Origin: Lichenostomus cassidix
Taxonomy: Eukaryota > Chordata > Aves > Passeriformes > Meliphagidae
DNA: 64,000 bases
Direction of reading: 5' to 3'
Assembly: GCA_008360975.2 (NCBI GenBank)
Contig: CM039211.1
Span: 65,128,565 to 65,192,564 of the forward strand
Positions 1 to 11,500 of this stretch are shown one piece after another. The notes under the pieces are model-generated. The model was not told the DNA's origin and did no database searches. It worked only from the letters and a program-made list of their open reading frames with translations. Both the position numbers and the translations under genes were made by a program. The first letter of the stretch is position 1, and every line of letters starts with the position of its first letter.

Positions 1-2649
1 AATGAGTGACATCTGTCTCCTTCACAATTTCTGCCATCTCCATGGCAGTAATTGCCACATTTATATGAGCAAAATGTTTGATTCTAATGTCTGATTTATC
101 AGTGACAATCTGCATAGTGTACAGATTAACATACATGATGCTGAAAGATTTCATAAAAACTTGAAAAAACACAGCAGCCATTCTACTGTATGAGTACAGA
201 ATAAATTTGTTTAAAACAAGAAATCAACATGAAACTGTTCAGAGTTCTGCATGTGTATGTGCAAAAGCTATTTTCATGTAAAAATCAAATTCATGAGAAT
301 GAAATGAGATCCCTCTTGCTGGCAAGGCAAGAGCACTCCCATGGCAGCTGTGTGCCTTTGACTGTGTCTCCAGGGTGTAATGGTTTATTTTAAAGTAGTC
401 TGGTTTATACTAGGTGCTGTGGATTTAAAGGACTGGCATGACTGTTGGATTGCAGCTATATGTGTGTTGTGTGCTTGAAGTCTGTTCAACTGAAGTGAAT
501 GAGGATCTTCTGGAGATCTGTCTGCCAGTACCCAGACAAGATTCCTTTTTTTTGGCAGTGGGAGAAGAGCATTTTCTGTACTGATTTCATAAAACTGTGA
601 ATGCATGTCTATTTTAATTTTGGCCTTTTTCTTTCCACTTGCACAAAGATTCCTAAGACTTTCTATAGCCAAGTATTCCTTGCTGTATCTGGCCAGTTCC
701 TTTATACCCACTCTTTCTATCCTCTCAAGCTTTATCATGGCTGTTCAGCACAAATATGGTGTTATTAGTTATTTCAGTTGGCAAAAAAGGCATAACTCTG
801 CATTTAGAGATGACGAACTCATGAGAGCCACCTTTTTTTTGCCCTGATCCTTTCAGCACACACACACACAAAGGTAATTCTCATTTTCTTGATGCCACTT
901 TGTCAACCTGCCGAAATTTCAAATTTCAGTCTATGTGCTGGTCATTACATCATGCTTTTCACACAGGTTTTCTAAGCAATACTTGATGTGAGAGTAATGC
1001 TGGTGCCATTTAAATTGATGCTAGACCTCTTTGTGTGTGTAAGTGTGTCTGGACACCAGTGCTATAAAAATGCTGACTGCTGCTGACAACATCATTGTGG
1101 GAGTGTTTGTGCTCCCTGTGGTGCTCATATGTAATGTTGGTTTTGGTTGAGAACCTCTTTGGCAAGCTGGGACTTAAAGGGAATTTTTTTTCACCAAAAT
1201 GGCTACTTCCACCTCTGAGATACCAACCACCACACAAAAAATTATTACAGTCTATTCAAGAATGGGATGCCCAACACTACTTTCAACTACAGAAACATGT
1301 CTCTTCCCAGTACCTGGCAAATTATAAAACTTGTAAGAATGATTTTTCAACACAGTCCTGCAAGACTATTGCTCTGAGTGTTCTGCTAACCAGGAAATAC
1401 TATACCACTTAATCATACTGGTGTTACAAAATGTGGCCCCAAAAGGGGAAGGAATATCCCTTTTCTGTCTTCTGACCTGTACTCTAATTTTTTGTCATTT
1501 TCTGGCTTGGCAAGGCTGTGTGTGTTAAATGTTGGATGGTGACTAATGTCTGTGAAGTTCTTTTTTTTCCTGGTTTTTTTTTAATTTCTCCCCTTCTTTT
1601 CCAGTGACCTTTGTTCTGACAGAGAAAGCCAGGATATGCATTTTCATAGGGGAGAAAATTAGCTAGAGAAAGAGGCCTAGATCAAGTGGTAATCATCTCT
1701 ATTGAAACAACCAGAGGAATTCAAAATGGAACACAATTGGTATGTCAGCAAGTTTGCCTGGAAAATGCTTTGACACTTGCCAGAAGTAAGAAATTTTGGC
1801 AGTGGGTGAACGTTAGAGGAAGTCAAGGAGGGAAATGACAGAAGTGAGGTTTTCTTAAAGTGAAACTAGTTATGTAAAAGTGCCCATACTTTATTTTTCT
1901 CCTGTTGAGTTCCAGTCACAGCCCCAGTGTGTTAGGCTCTGTTCAAAAATAAACATTATCTGCTATCTTCAGACTTCCCCAAAGCCTAATCTGGAAAAAT
2001 AGCCCCAGCCCAGAAAGGTGAACAGGCTAGAGTTCTTCCTTTGCCTTTTTTGATGAACTCAAGTGAATTACATGTCCTGGTGGATCTTGATCTTACTGGT
2101 TGTGTAAACACAAAACCATAGATGCATGCCTCAAAGCAATTTTTCTCAATTACTTGCTTTTGGAATCCCCTTTATCTGATGACCAATGATTCTAATCTGG
2201 ATCTGAGAATTTCCATCAAAACTTTTAGAGTTCTGTGATGGGTTTAAATTTTAACAAGTCAGCATTTCCTGACAGGCAAAAAGTACTTTTTTTGAGAGAG
2301 TTCCCATCTGGTAGTGCTCAGATCACAATATCTGGTGTCTCTCTGAAATTAAAACAGATGGAATATCTTAGAGCATTTCATCCTGCTCTTCCCATTTCAA
2401 ATCATTGCCTCCAGGAGGAGAGACTTTGAGAAACGCTAAATCTGCTAAGCTGAGTAAGTGGAAGTTGGAAGCATTGAGCAAGACAATCCTGAGAAGTTCC
2501 TTAAGTTTCATCTCTTAGCTCATTAGCTGGTTAATCTGCAGCCTTCAGTTTATCAGCTTGACTGCAATGATTCTCACATGATCAGCTCATAAACAGTTAA
2601 GATGCTACTTTTGTTGTGCTTGCTTGTTCCTTGCTTCGTGGTTGGATCT
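1..2649. other. intergenic DNA, no gene recognised
   Basis: This AT-rich, CpG-poor stretch lies far upstream of the only gene in the window. It contains a short CA run near 857-870 and several T-rich tracts. The open frames are short (105 codons at most), mutually overlapping on both strands and resemble no protein family I know. I see no splice-site-bounded conserved peptide and no RNA gene. Confidence 0.6.
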
Positions 2650-2818
2650 TGGGGTTTGGGTTTTTTTAGTTAGTTTTTTGTTTGTTTGTTTGTTTTGGGG
2701 TTTTTGTTTGTTTCTTTGGGGGTTTTGGTTTGGTTTGCCTTTTGTTTGTTTGGTTTGGGGTTTTTGCATTTTTGTTTTGTTCTTTGTTTGGTCTTTTGTT
2801 GGTTTTTTTTTCTGGTTT
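2650..2818. repeat. G/T-rich low-complexity tract (TTTG-like)
   Basis: About 170 bp of almost pure T and G on the + strand, built from degenerate TTTG, GGTTT and GGGGTTTTT units. Several runs of four or five G are visible near 2651, 2697, 2718 and 2757. The skewed composition explains the apparent open frames rich in Phe, Val and Gly on one strand and Lys, Asn and Gln on the other; these are not genes. Confidence 0.85.
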
Positions 2819-3305
2819 CACTCATACCTGTATGGAGGCTACAGTAGCTTGTGAATGTGTCTGCTGTCCACACACTAAAGAACAAGATGGAAGTACCCCA
2901 TTCCTTCATGTCTCCATTCCCCACTGAAAGGGAAAGGACAGAAGATACTGTATTGATCAGATTGCAGAGACCCTGCCAGAAGAGACCACTGTTACTGTAT
3001 CTACATCACATCAAGTAAAGACTTCTAATTTATCCAGGACTTCTGACCCTATGTGTTGCTAATTTCAGACAAGGCAAGGCTCCCTGGTGCAGTGGGAGTT
3101 GGGGAAAGGGTGGGAGAATTTTGCTTTCCACTTTGGTCTCTGATCGAAGTTTTTTCCTAGAATAGAGTCGTTTCCTGGGAACAATATTGGGCTGAGATCT
3201 CTAGGCAGTGGCTTCCCATTTCTTAGTCAATTCTCTTCTGGGATTGCCACATATGTGTACAGAAAATGTTGCTTTTACAACATGAAGCTGTGTCAGAAGA
3301 GGTTT

Positions 3306-3900
3306 AGGTTGTTATTTGGGGCTGTCCTGCACCTGTACAGGACACCCCAAGTGTCACACCATGTGCATGAGAGCATTGTCCAAACACTTCCTGAGCTCTC
3401 TCTGGCTGGTGCTGTGATCCCTTCCCTGGGCAGCCTGTTCCAGTGCCCAACCACCCTCTGGGTGAAGAACCTTTCCCTGATATCCAACCTAAACCTCCCT
3501 GACACAACTTCAGGCCGTTCCCTCAGGTCCTGTCACTGTCACCACAGAGAAGAGATCAGTGTCTGCCCCTCCTCTTCCCCTTGTGAGGAAGCTGTAACTG
3601 CAAGGAGGTCTCCCCTCAGTCTCCTCTTGTCCAGGTTGAACAGACCAAATGACCTCAGCCACTCCTCACACAGCTTCCCCTTAAGGCACTTCACCATCCT
3701 CCTGGCCTTGCTACAGATGTTCTCTGATGGTTTAATGTCTTTCTTACACTGTGGCACCCAAAACTCCCCCAGCACTCAAGGTGAGGCTGCCCCAGAGCAG
3801 AGCAGAACAGGACAATCCCCTCCCTTGCCCAGCTGGTGATGCTGTGCCTGATTCCCCCAGGACACTGCTGACTCAGTACTGCTAGGGAGGCATGCAATAT
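3306..3900 (-). mobile_element. CR1 LINE fragment, 3' part
   Basis: Read on the minus strand, the segment matches the 3' end of avian CR1 retrotransposons. The translated remnant FFTQRVVGHWNRLPREG is the characteristic end of CR1 ORF2. On the + strand the diagnostic text includes 'ggcagcctgttccagtgccc' near 3430 and the 'caggttgaacagacc..gacctcagccactcctcac' region near 3630-3670. It is 5'-truncated, as most CR1 copies are, and its extreme 3' end has decayed, without a clear terminal octamer repeat. Frames are broken, so it is a dead copy. CR1 encodes an endonuclease/reverse transcriptase in full-length copies; only the C-terminal tail is represented here. Boundaries are approximate. Confidence 0.9.
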
Positions 3901-6900
3901 ACAACCCTACTTACAGTAAAAAACAGCACACTGGTGGGGTACAAGACAGTCCTGACACTAATTCAGATGTTTAAGTGACCCTCCTTTTTATCCCTTTCTC
4001 TTCCCACTCCAAACTACCCCAACCTGTTGGTTTAGAGGAAGGGGAACCCTGTATGTTTCCCAGAGGAAAGCAACTGCTAGAAATCAACACGTCAATCTGC
4101 TTCAGAGAGGGCTAGTCCCAAGCTGTGTGAACATAAGTGCCTCCAGACCACTTGGCAGAACCTGTGAGTCTTCACTGTCTTTCAAAGCTGTGAAAAGACA
4201 GAGTTGTCAAGCAGTGCTGAGCACAGGAGTGTAGGTGGGCTGCTCTCTTGGAGTTGCTCTTTTGAAGGTGTTCTGCAAAACTGAACATATCCTCTGTTCT
4301 TCAGCCATGGACCAGGTGGAGATGGAGGGTCCTGCAAGAGATCATGCTGTCAGAAGGTCAGGTCTGTAGGCAGGCATAGGACATATTTTCTTTAAATTAC
4401 CTCAGGCTCAGTATAATGTGAAAGTTTCTTTCTGGAAAAGACCTAAAGATGAAGCCCCAACCAATTTTTTTATGACCTTGGATTATCTGCAGCAGTGGCT
4501 GAATCAGCCCTTGCCTGCTGCTGCCTCCTCAGTTCTGGCCTCTGATGCCCTTAGATATGCTGGTACTGTATTATACCACACTATGTGCTGTGTGTGGTGA
4601 TGTGTGTGAGCTGCTGTTCGTGCAAGGAGCTCTTTAACAACTGAATAAAAGGGAGGGGAGGGAATGAGGAAAGAGGTTTTTTTCTTACCATATCATTGTT
4701 GCCAAAAGAAATACGTGTCAAACTGTCAAACTGCATATCTGGTAGCTCTATTTCTTGGCATGTCTGTCTTTAACCCCATGTCTTCATAAATGTTATGGCA
4801 CGAATCTTAACTGCAGGTCACCGTTTTCTTATCTTCAAGTCCTTTCCTTCAATGTGTTAATAAAACAAAAAATCTGCCTGCTTACTGCCCTCTGTATTTT
4901 CATTACATCCATAACTAAATTAAGGAATAAATCCATGCCCCAAAGACTGTGCTCCTTTAAACTCCACTTCTTCCAGTCTCCTAAGTCCATTCTCCCTGGA
5001 AATTGGGCAAGGGTTTCTTGTGCTGGCAGTCACAAGGAGGCAAATCTCCAGGTCCATGCCAGCACATGAGTGTGGAAAAAGCAGGGCCAAGATTCACTCC
5101 TTCAAGTCCAGAGGTCTTGACTTCATTTCCCCTTGCTTTTGAACTGTGCACAGCACTGGAGGGTTTTTTATATAAGAATGTGAAGCAAAATAAGGAACTC
5201 TATCTGGGAATCTGTTTTTACATAGAAATCTGGCATACAGAAGTTCTTTCCTTTGACAAGATTTTATTTCTTTGACGCTTCCACATGCAATATTTAAGAG
5301 ATTAGGCAGTACAAAATGCCAAGTCATCAGCATTTTCCGTCTGGACTCATGGTTGCTACAGCCTTGATGCAGTTCGGTGTTTTCCAAGTAGAAGCAGTGT
5401 TGCCTTTGTGAATGTTTACCCATGCTACTTGCTGGGCAAATGCTGAGAGCTGTTTGCCAAAAGGTTTTGCTTAGAAAAGAGAGTTTCATAGAGCACAGTT
5501 TGCATAAGTACACTATCAAAACAGCATCTCTGACATTTGCATGTTACCTAATATTAGAAGATATGTTTATTGTGTAAGCTGAAAATCATAAACCCAAGAT
5601 ATGAAGATCTGTTCAGAAAGAGCAAATAATGGATCACTGAAATGGGGTTTAATTTCTCAAACAGAAAAACTGAGTCTATGAGAACTCATCATTTTCCCCT
5701 GCCCCACAGAAGATTGTATTGCTGAGAACAAGACTCACTTTGGAATTTCTGCTCAGTGTTTCATATCAAACCTGTTTGTTAAAAAATGAAATAAATGCAC
5801 TATGTGGAGCAACCCATCAGCTGGGGACAGCTCTGACAACAGTGCTTGAGACTGCACATTTAAGGCATCAGTAACATCTTCCAGTCTTGCTGGCGGGAGA
5901 AAGAGGAGAGTGCTAATTCTTATTTGTTTATGCTAGTTTTGGCTGTTTTGAATTATTGATATATCCCTTGAAACTGTCTCTGATCATTTCCCATTGAGCA
6001 CAGAGGCATGTGGTGGTAAGCGGAGACCTGGCCTAACTGCTGGACTTTCTCCTGCTGAACTCAGCATCTGAGCTGCTCATAACAGCAACAGATGTTTCTG
6101 CTTTTTAAGGTCTGTGGGAACCTCACTTAACATTTTTTTCCCCCTTCTTCCTTGCAGGAATAAATGCCAATATAGCTGAGATCCAAAAATCTTGACCTCA
6201 GCTTAATGTTATTATTGGAAGGTATTGCGAGTGGATATCCTATTGTCCATTCTCAAGTAATAAGCTGATAGCTTTTAATGCTGTATTTGCTTTTTCACGC
6301 ATACTTTCTACGTGTTTGTTATTCAGATACTTCCTGGCAATAAATGAGGGAACACATAATCACTGTTGCCTTCAATGCAAGCGGGTCTGCGATATTCATC
6401 TCATTTCAAAAGCACTAGGCAAGATCAGGAACAAGCTCACTAGCAACTAAAGCCAATCATTCCCTTGGTCTTCTTGGTGCTCTAAGCAGTCACCTGGTAC
6501 ATTATATTGCAGGGATCCATGTCAACACTGTTCACAAGGCCTGACTCTGTCCTGAGTGTCCAGATGTAGAAATCTCAGAGAGCCGGGTAGTGTGTGTTAA
6601 GCTTAAAAATTTCCAAATGAATGCATATATTTGAAATACTGTTGTTATTATTACGTTAAAAAAATAGAGGAAAAAGAAAGAAAAGCACTTAAATCCAAGC
6701 CTGGCTTCATTTCCTATATGTCAACAGTTTCAGCTTTTGCCAGGGAGACCCTTGCTAGACAGGAGATTTACTTTCAGGAAAAGATGGGCTTCATGCCATA
6801 TTTCCACAGGTAGTTCCTGAGTGTGAATTAACAGCTTTAATTGCCAGCAGGAAGACCTTAGAAGCATTCTTGGCAGCACTCAATCAGGGAATGTGCCAAA

Positions 6901-7239
6901 TTCAAGCATCCCTTGGCCTCCCTACCCACACCAGCATTTCCAAGGTGTCAAGGCTCTGCAGCAGGTCTCAGCATTGCCTTTTTTCTGGAACAGAGCTGAG
7001 CTTTGGTGAGCAGCTGGACATGAGCCACAGGGCAAAGCTGAGGTTGGGCTGGGTATGAAATGTGTCCGTGCTTTTGCAGCACAGGCTCTGCCTTCCCTCC
7101 TGCTCTGCAGTTGCCATCAGGAGCTCAGAAAAGGAGGCAACTGGCTCCTTGTGTGCAGGGTTGTGAAGTGGGAATGACGTCCTGGGATTGTATTAGGTAT
7201 CTGCAGTTCCTGGAGGGCAGGAGGAGGAGAAGGCAGATT
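3901..7239. other. intergenic DNA, no gene recognised
   Basis: Unique-looking, mostly AT-rich sequence between two CR1 fragments. No exon, RNA gene or transposon could be recognised. The largest open frame (141 codons, minus strand, 5094-5519) has no family resemblance. The interval around 6230-6440 is more CpG-containing and less repetitive than its surroundings and is discussed as a conservation candidate in the findings. Confidence 0.55.
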
Positions 7240-8540
7240 ACAGAATTGCAGAATCATTTAGTTTGGAACAGACCTCTAAGATCATTGAGTCCAGCCTTTG
7301 ACTGAACACCACCTTGTCAAGTAGACCATGGCACTGAGTGCCACATGCAGTGGTTTCTTGAACACCCCCAGGAATGGTGACTTCACCACCTCCCTGGGCA
7401 GCCCATTCCAACATTTAACAACTTTTTATGTGGAGAAATTCTTCCTGATGCCCAACTTCCACCTCCCCTGGTGCAGCTCAAGGCTTTGTTTTCTTCTCCT
7501 GTCACTTGTTCCCTGGGAGAAGAGGCTGATTCCCACACACCTACTCCCTCCTGCCAGCTCCCTCAGCCTCTACTCATCAGTCTTGTGCTCCAGACCCTCC
7601 CTGCCCAGCCAGGACTGATAATAAATAATGGAGAGTGGCTTAGTGAGCTCTCCCACCAGCTTCCTCGGTACCCTTGGATGAATCCCATGCAGTCCCATAG
7701 ACTTGTGAGTGTCTAAGTGGCTCAGCAGATAAGTACCTCCCTCCTCCTGGATTGCAGGGGCTTAATTGTGGTCCCACTCTACCAGCTCAGAGGGCTGGTT
7801 GCCTTGAGGATCACTGGTTCTTCTGATAAAGACTGAGGCAAATAAGGCATTAAGTACCTCAGCCTTTTCCTCTTCTTGATCAAATGCTCCTGCTCCAGAT
7901 CCAATCAAGAATAAAGATTTTCCTTGGCCCTCTTTTTGTTGTTAATGTATTTATAAAACACTTCTTAATTTTTTACAGCAGAAACCAGATTGAGTTCTAG
8001 TTGAGATTTTGGCTTTCTAATTTTCTTTGCACATGACCTATCAATATTCTTGCACTCTTCCTGTGCTGCCTGCCCCTTTTTCCAAAGGTCATAAATCCTC
8101 TTTTTTCCCTGAGTTCCTGCAAAAAAAAGTTCAGTTCAGTCTTCTTCCCTGATGGCTATTCTTTCTGCACATGGAGGTAGCTTGCTCCTGTGCCTTCATG
8201 ATTTCTTTCTTTAAGCATGTCCAGTCTTCCTGAATCCCTTTCTTATTAATGATTGTTTCCCAAGGAATTCTCTAAACCAGTGTTCTGAACTGGCCCCAGT
8301 CTGCCTTCTGGAAGCCCAGGCTAGAATTTTTGTTGATCTCCTTCCTTATTTCACTAAGAATCGAAAACTGTCATTTCATTGTCACTGTGCTTAAAATGGC
8401 CTCTGACCACCACATCTCCACCAGTCCTTCTCTGTTTGCAAACAGCAGGTCTAGTGGGTCACCACTCCAGGTAGGCTCACTCAGCAGATGTGTCAGGAAG
8501 TTCTCTTCCATGCTCTTGAGGAATCTCCTGGATCAGCTTT
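7240..8540 (-). mobile_element. CR1 LINE fragment with internal deletion
   Basis: Minus-strand CR1. Its 3' terminus is at 7240-7256, where two copies of the ATTCTGNA-type octamer close the element, as expected for CR1. From 7257 to about 7615 it carries the 3' UTR and ORF2 tail. From about 7620 the homology jumps to a much more 5' part of ORF2: the remnant DTHKSMGLHGIHPRVPRKL-like segment (near 7660-7720) is the start of the reverse transcriptase domain. RRFLKSMEENFLTHLLSEP (near 8470-8535) belongs to the C-terminal part of the endonuclease region. Most of the RT domain between them is missing. This may be one element with an internal deletion or two nested or adjacent fragments. Frames are interrupted throughout, so it is non-functional. 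The 5' limit near 8540 is where recognisable ORF2 similarity ends. Confidence 0.88.
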
Positions 8541-11500
8541 TGTCACAAGCCCAAACATGGACGTGGTTCTTGGTGATGGTCCTACAAGGACACTGTGTTG
8601 GCAGGGTGAGTTCATCATTGATACAATAATGGTTTAAGGTTATGTCAGCTACAGGCAGAGGAGAGAACTGTCCAGCCAGATCATCTTCAATCTCAAAACT
8701 AAATGTTTTCCTGCTGGGGTGAAAAATAAAAGGTGGTTTCTGTGCACTGGGCTCCCAGCTTTCTGGCCAGTGACATTTCAGCTGATTTATATGTTTCCTG
8801 ACTCTGCTGTGGAAATGTGTGCTCTTGCTGCTGCTCTGCCCAGGGCTAGTGCAGGGGATAAGGTCTGTCATCCCTACATGTAAAATGTTGTGCTAGAAGG
8901 AGAGAAGGGAACCTAGCATGGGAAATGCAAATCCCCCCAGCTTCCTGCTTTTGCTGTTTGTTTGGAGATGGCTTAAGATGTAAAAATAAGTCTGATCCTT
9001 CAGTGTTTGCTTTACCGAATTTTTTGCATGCTGGCTTGGTACTGTGCAATTCTTGTGTATCCTGCCTGGCACACAGCACCCATGGGGCAGCAGATGAGAC
9101 TTGATTTCAGCCCTGTGATTCAGTGGAAGCAGGCCACACAACGTACAGCCCTCTTCTGCCCTAGCCGTGGTGAGGCTGTAACAAAGTTCAAGTGCTGGGT
9201 TGATTCCTCCCAACTTCCTTCAGAGCTAATCCTTCTGCAGGATGGAGCTCAGCGTGGAGCTGCTGGGTGGGATGCTGTCAGTGCCTCCTGGGGACCTCTT
9301 GCAGTGAGTTCTGTTCCCTTCCTTGTATGGCACTAGTCAGTGCAGCTCTCCTTAGATGAGCCCAAAGGAGAGCTTTCAGCTCTCTGCAGCCCAGAAATTT
9401 TTGTGACATTGCCACAAAAATTCCGTTGAATTTCAAAGGTTTCATAGCACTCAGAAATCCGCTTTCATCAACTGTTCCTTCCAAACACTACCCTTTTAAA
9501 ATTTTTTTTAAATCTGTTTATCTTTTTTTAAATTCTCTTTCATGCCTAGATCTTGTCCAGCATCTCTGGCACAGTCTCTGCTCAAATCCCTGCCTTCTTC
9601 CTTAGCCCCTGAGAATTTTCACCCCTTGCAGGGTTAATTAATGAGGTTAAGTTTAAAATGAGACACAGTTCCAAGTATGAAAATATCAAAGTGTAAGCAG
9701 ATATTTTTATGAAATCTGACTTTCAGTGCATCTACCCCTAGAAGCCAGCTCAAGATGGAGACTTTCCTGGCCTTTGGATTGCATCTCAAGATGCTGGTCA
9801 CATAGCTTTTGCTCAGAGATTTGTGATTTAAAAGAGGTAAGAAAATGTTGAATAAAAGGACATAGCAATAAAGTCCCGACTTACATGGATGAATGTAGCT
9901 CAGGATGTCAGGGTTACGGAATGACACAAAGTAGATGTGCTTTCAAAAGTCTGATTAAATTAATAGCAAAGGAGTACATTATTAAACGCCTCCTGTATTT
10001 TATAGGGTTGATACCTTTACAATAATAGAGATCCTAATATATGTGACACATTGTTTCTATTGTATTTTTGTATGTAGTCTCAAATGCAAAGGCTCCCTAC
10101 ATTATTACAGTAATTAATGCAATAATAAACCACATGGACCTTGTGTATCAGTGAATTATTCACACTGATTTTTTTTTCAATGTGTGTGAAAGCATGGCCT
10201 GTCTCCTGTGCACCTGGGGAAGAACCAAAAGGGGCAGACTGTACTGAAAATTTTGCCATTACACAGTGCCAGTAAAGACGTTGGGTCAAGTCCTGTTGCT
10301 GGTGGCTGGTTGTGCTGATAAGACTCCAGTTTGTCAGTTGTCATAAGGAGGTCTTTCAGCCTCCCTTCAGATTAATATAAGTAGAGATATCATAAACAAT
10401 TGGTACTCTATAAGAAGATTTTAGAAGTGAATAGCTGCTCAGTCTGAATCTGGGATATGGGACAAGGAAGGCATTTTTAATAAAAGCAGGGATGAGGCTT
10501 TCAAGAACTAGGACTCCAATCTCCCACTGAGAAGTATTCTTTCTCTAGCACAGTGAATTTTAGTTGCTTGTGTTTTCAATATTGATACCTAAAGTATTAC
10601 TTTTTTTTCTTTCTTTCTTTATATCTGTACATATGAACTGTTAGGCTCAACAGTGAAATGGAAAATTCAGCTTAAACTTAGGAATAATTTCAGATTAATT
10701 AAAACTACAGTTTTTAGTGGTGAAACAGCTCATCAAGGAAATGTCTGTGTGTATCCTGTTGGAAAGTAGCAGAAAGACCCTGTCATCTCTCCCATGTCCT
10801 TTCCCTCTCTGACAGTAATAGTTTTGAAATGACCCCAGAGGCAGTGGCACCAGGAACAGACCAAGGGTCTCTTTCTTCTAGATTCTGGACATCCTAAACC
10901 AAATCTACATTTAGCAGTGACTTTTCATAGCCTGGCAGGATGAGAACATTTTTACTGTGATTAGTAACTCCTTAGGGGATTTTTATGGACATAAAATGTG
11001 ATGAACGCCACTGTGCATTTTGTAAGGATAGGTTAAGAAGGCAGACTGCTTAACTTGTGGTGACCTCCCACAGAATTATGACAGCACTGTGGTATAAATC
11101 TGCTGGTCAAATTCTTCCTCCCTGCAATGCAATAAACATCCTTGTAATTTACATTGGAGTAGCTGGTGATGAAATGTGCCTGAAGCACAGATGTGTGCGA
11201 GGCAGCAGTCCTGGGGGTTCCCGTGGGAGCGGTGCTGGGATGCTGTCTGCACAGAGACTGGCTCTGGCTGTGGGGCAGGACCTGATTCTGCTTGCTCACC
11301 CCTTCATCCTGTGCTAGAGGGGATGCTAGAGAGCTTCTTCAAGGAATAGGTGTCCTGATATGTAACTGGTTGTCCAAGACTCTGTGGCAATACCTACAAA
11401 TACCTCTGGTAGCTGGGCTATTCTATATTGGTTTGGCTTGACTGTGGGGTTTTTGTTTGTTGGGTTTTTTTAAGCTTGGATGTTTTCTACATTCCATTTT

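Noticed and set aside
3255..3839. 194-codon open frame on the + strand
   Set aside because: It runs antisense through a CR1 fragment; CR1 copies commonly leave such frames. The real coding remnant is on the minus strand and is itself broken.
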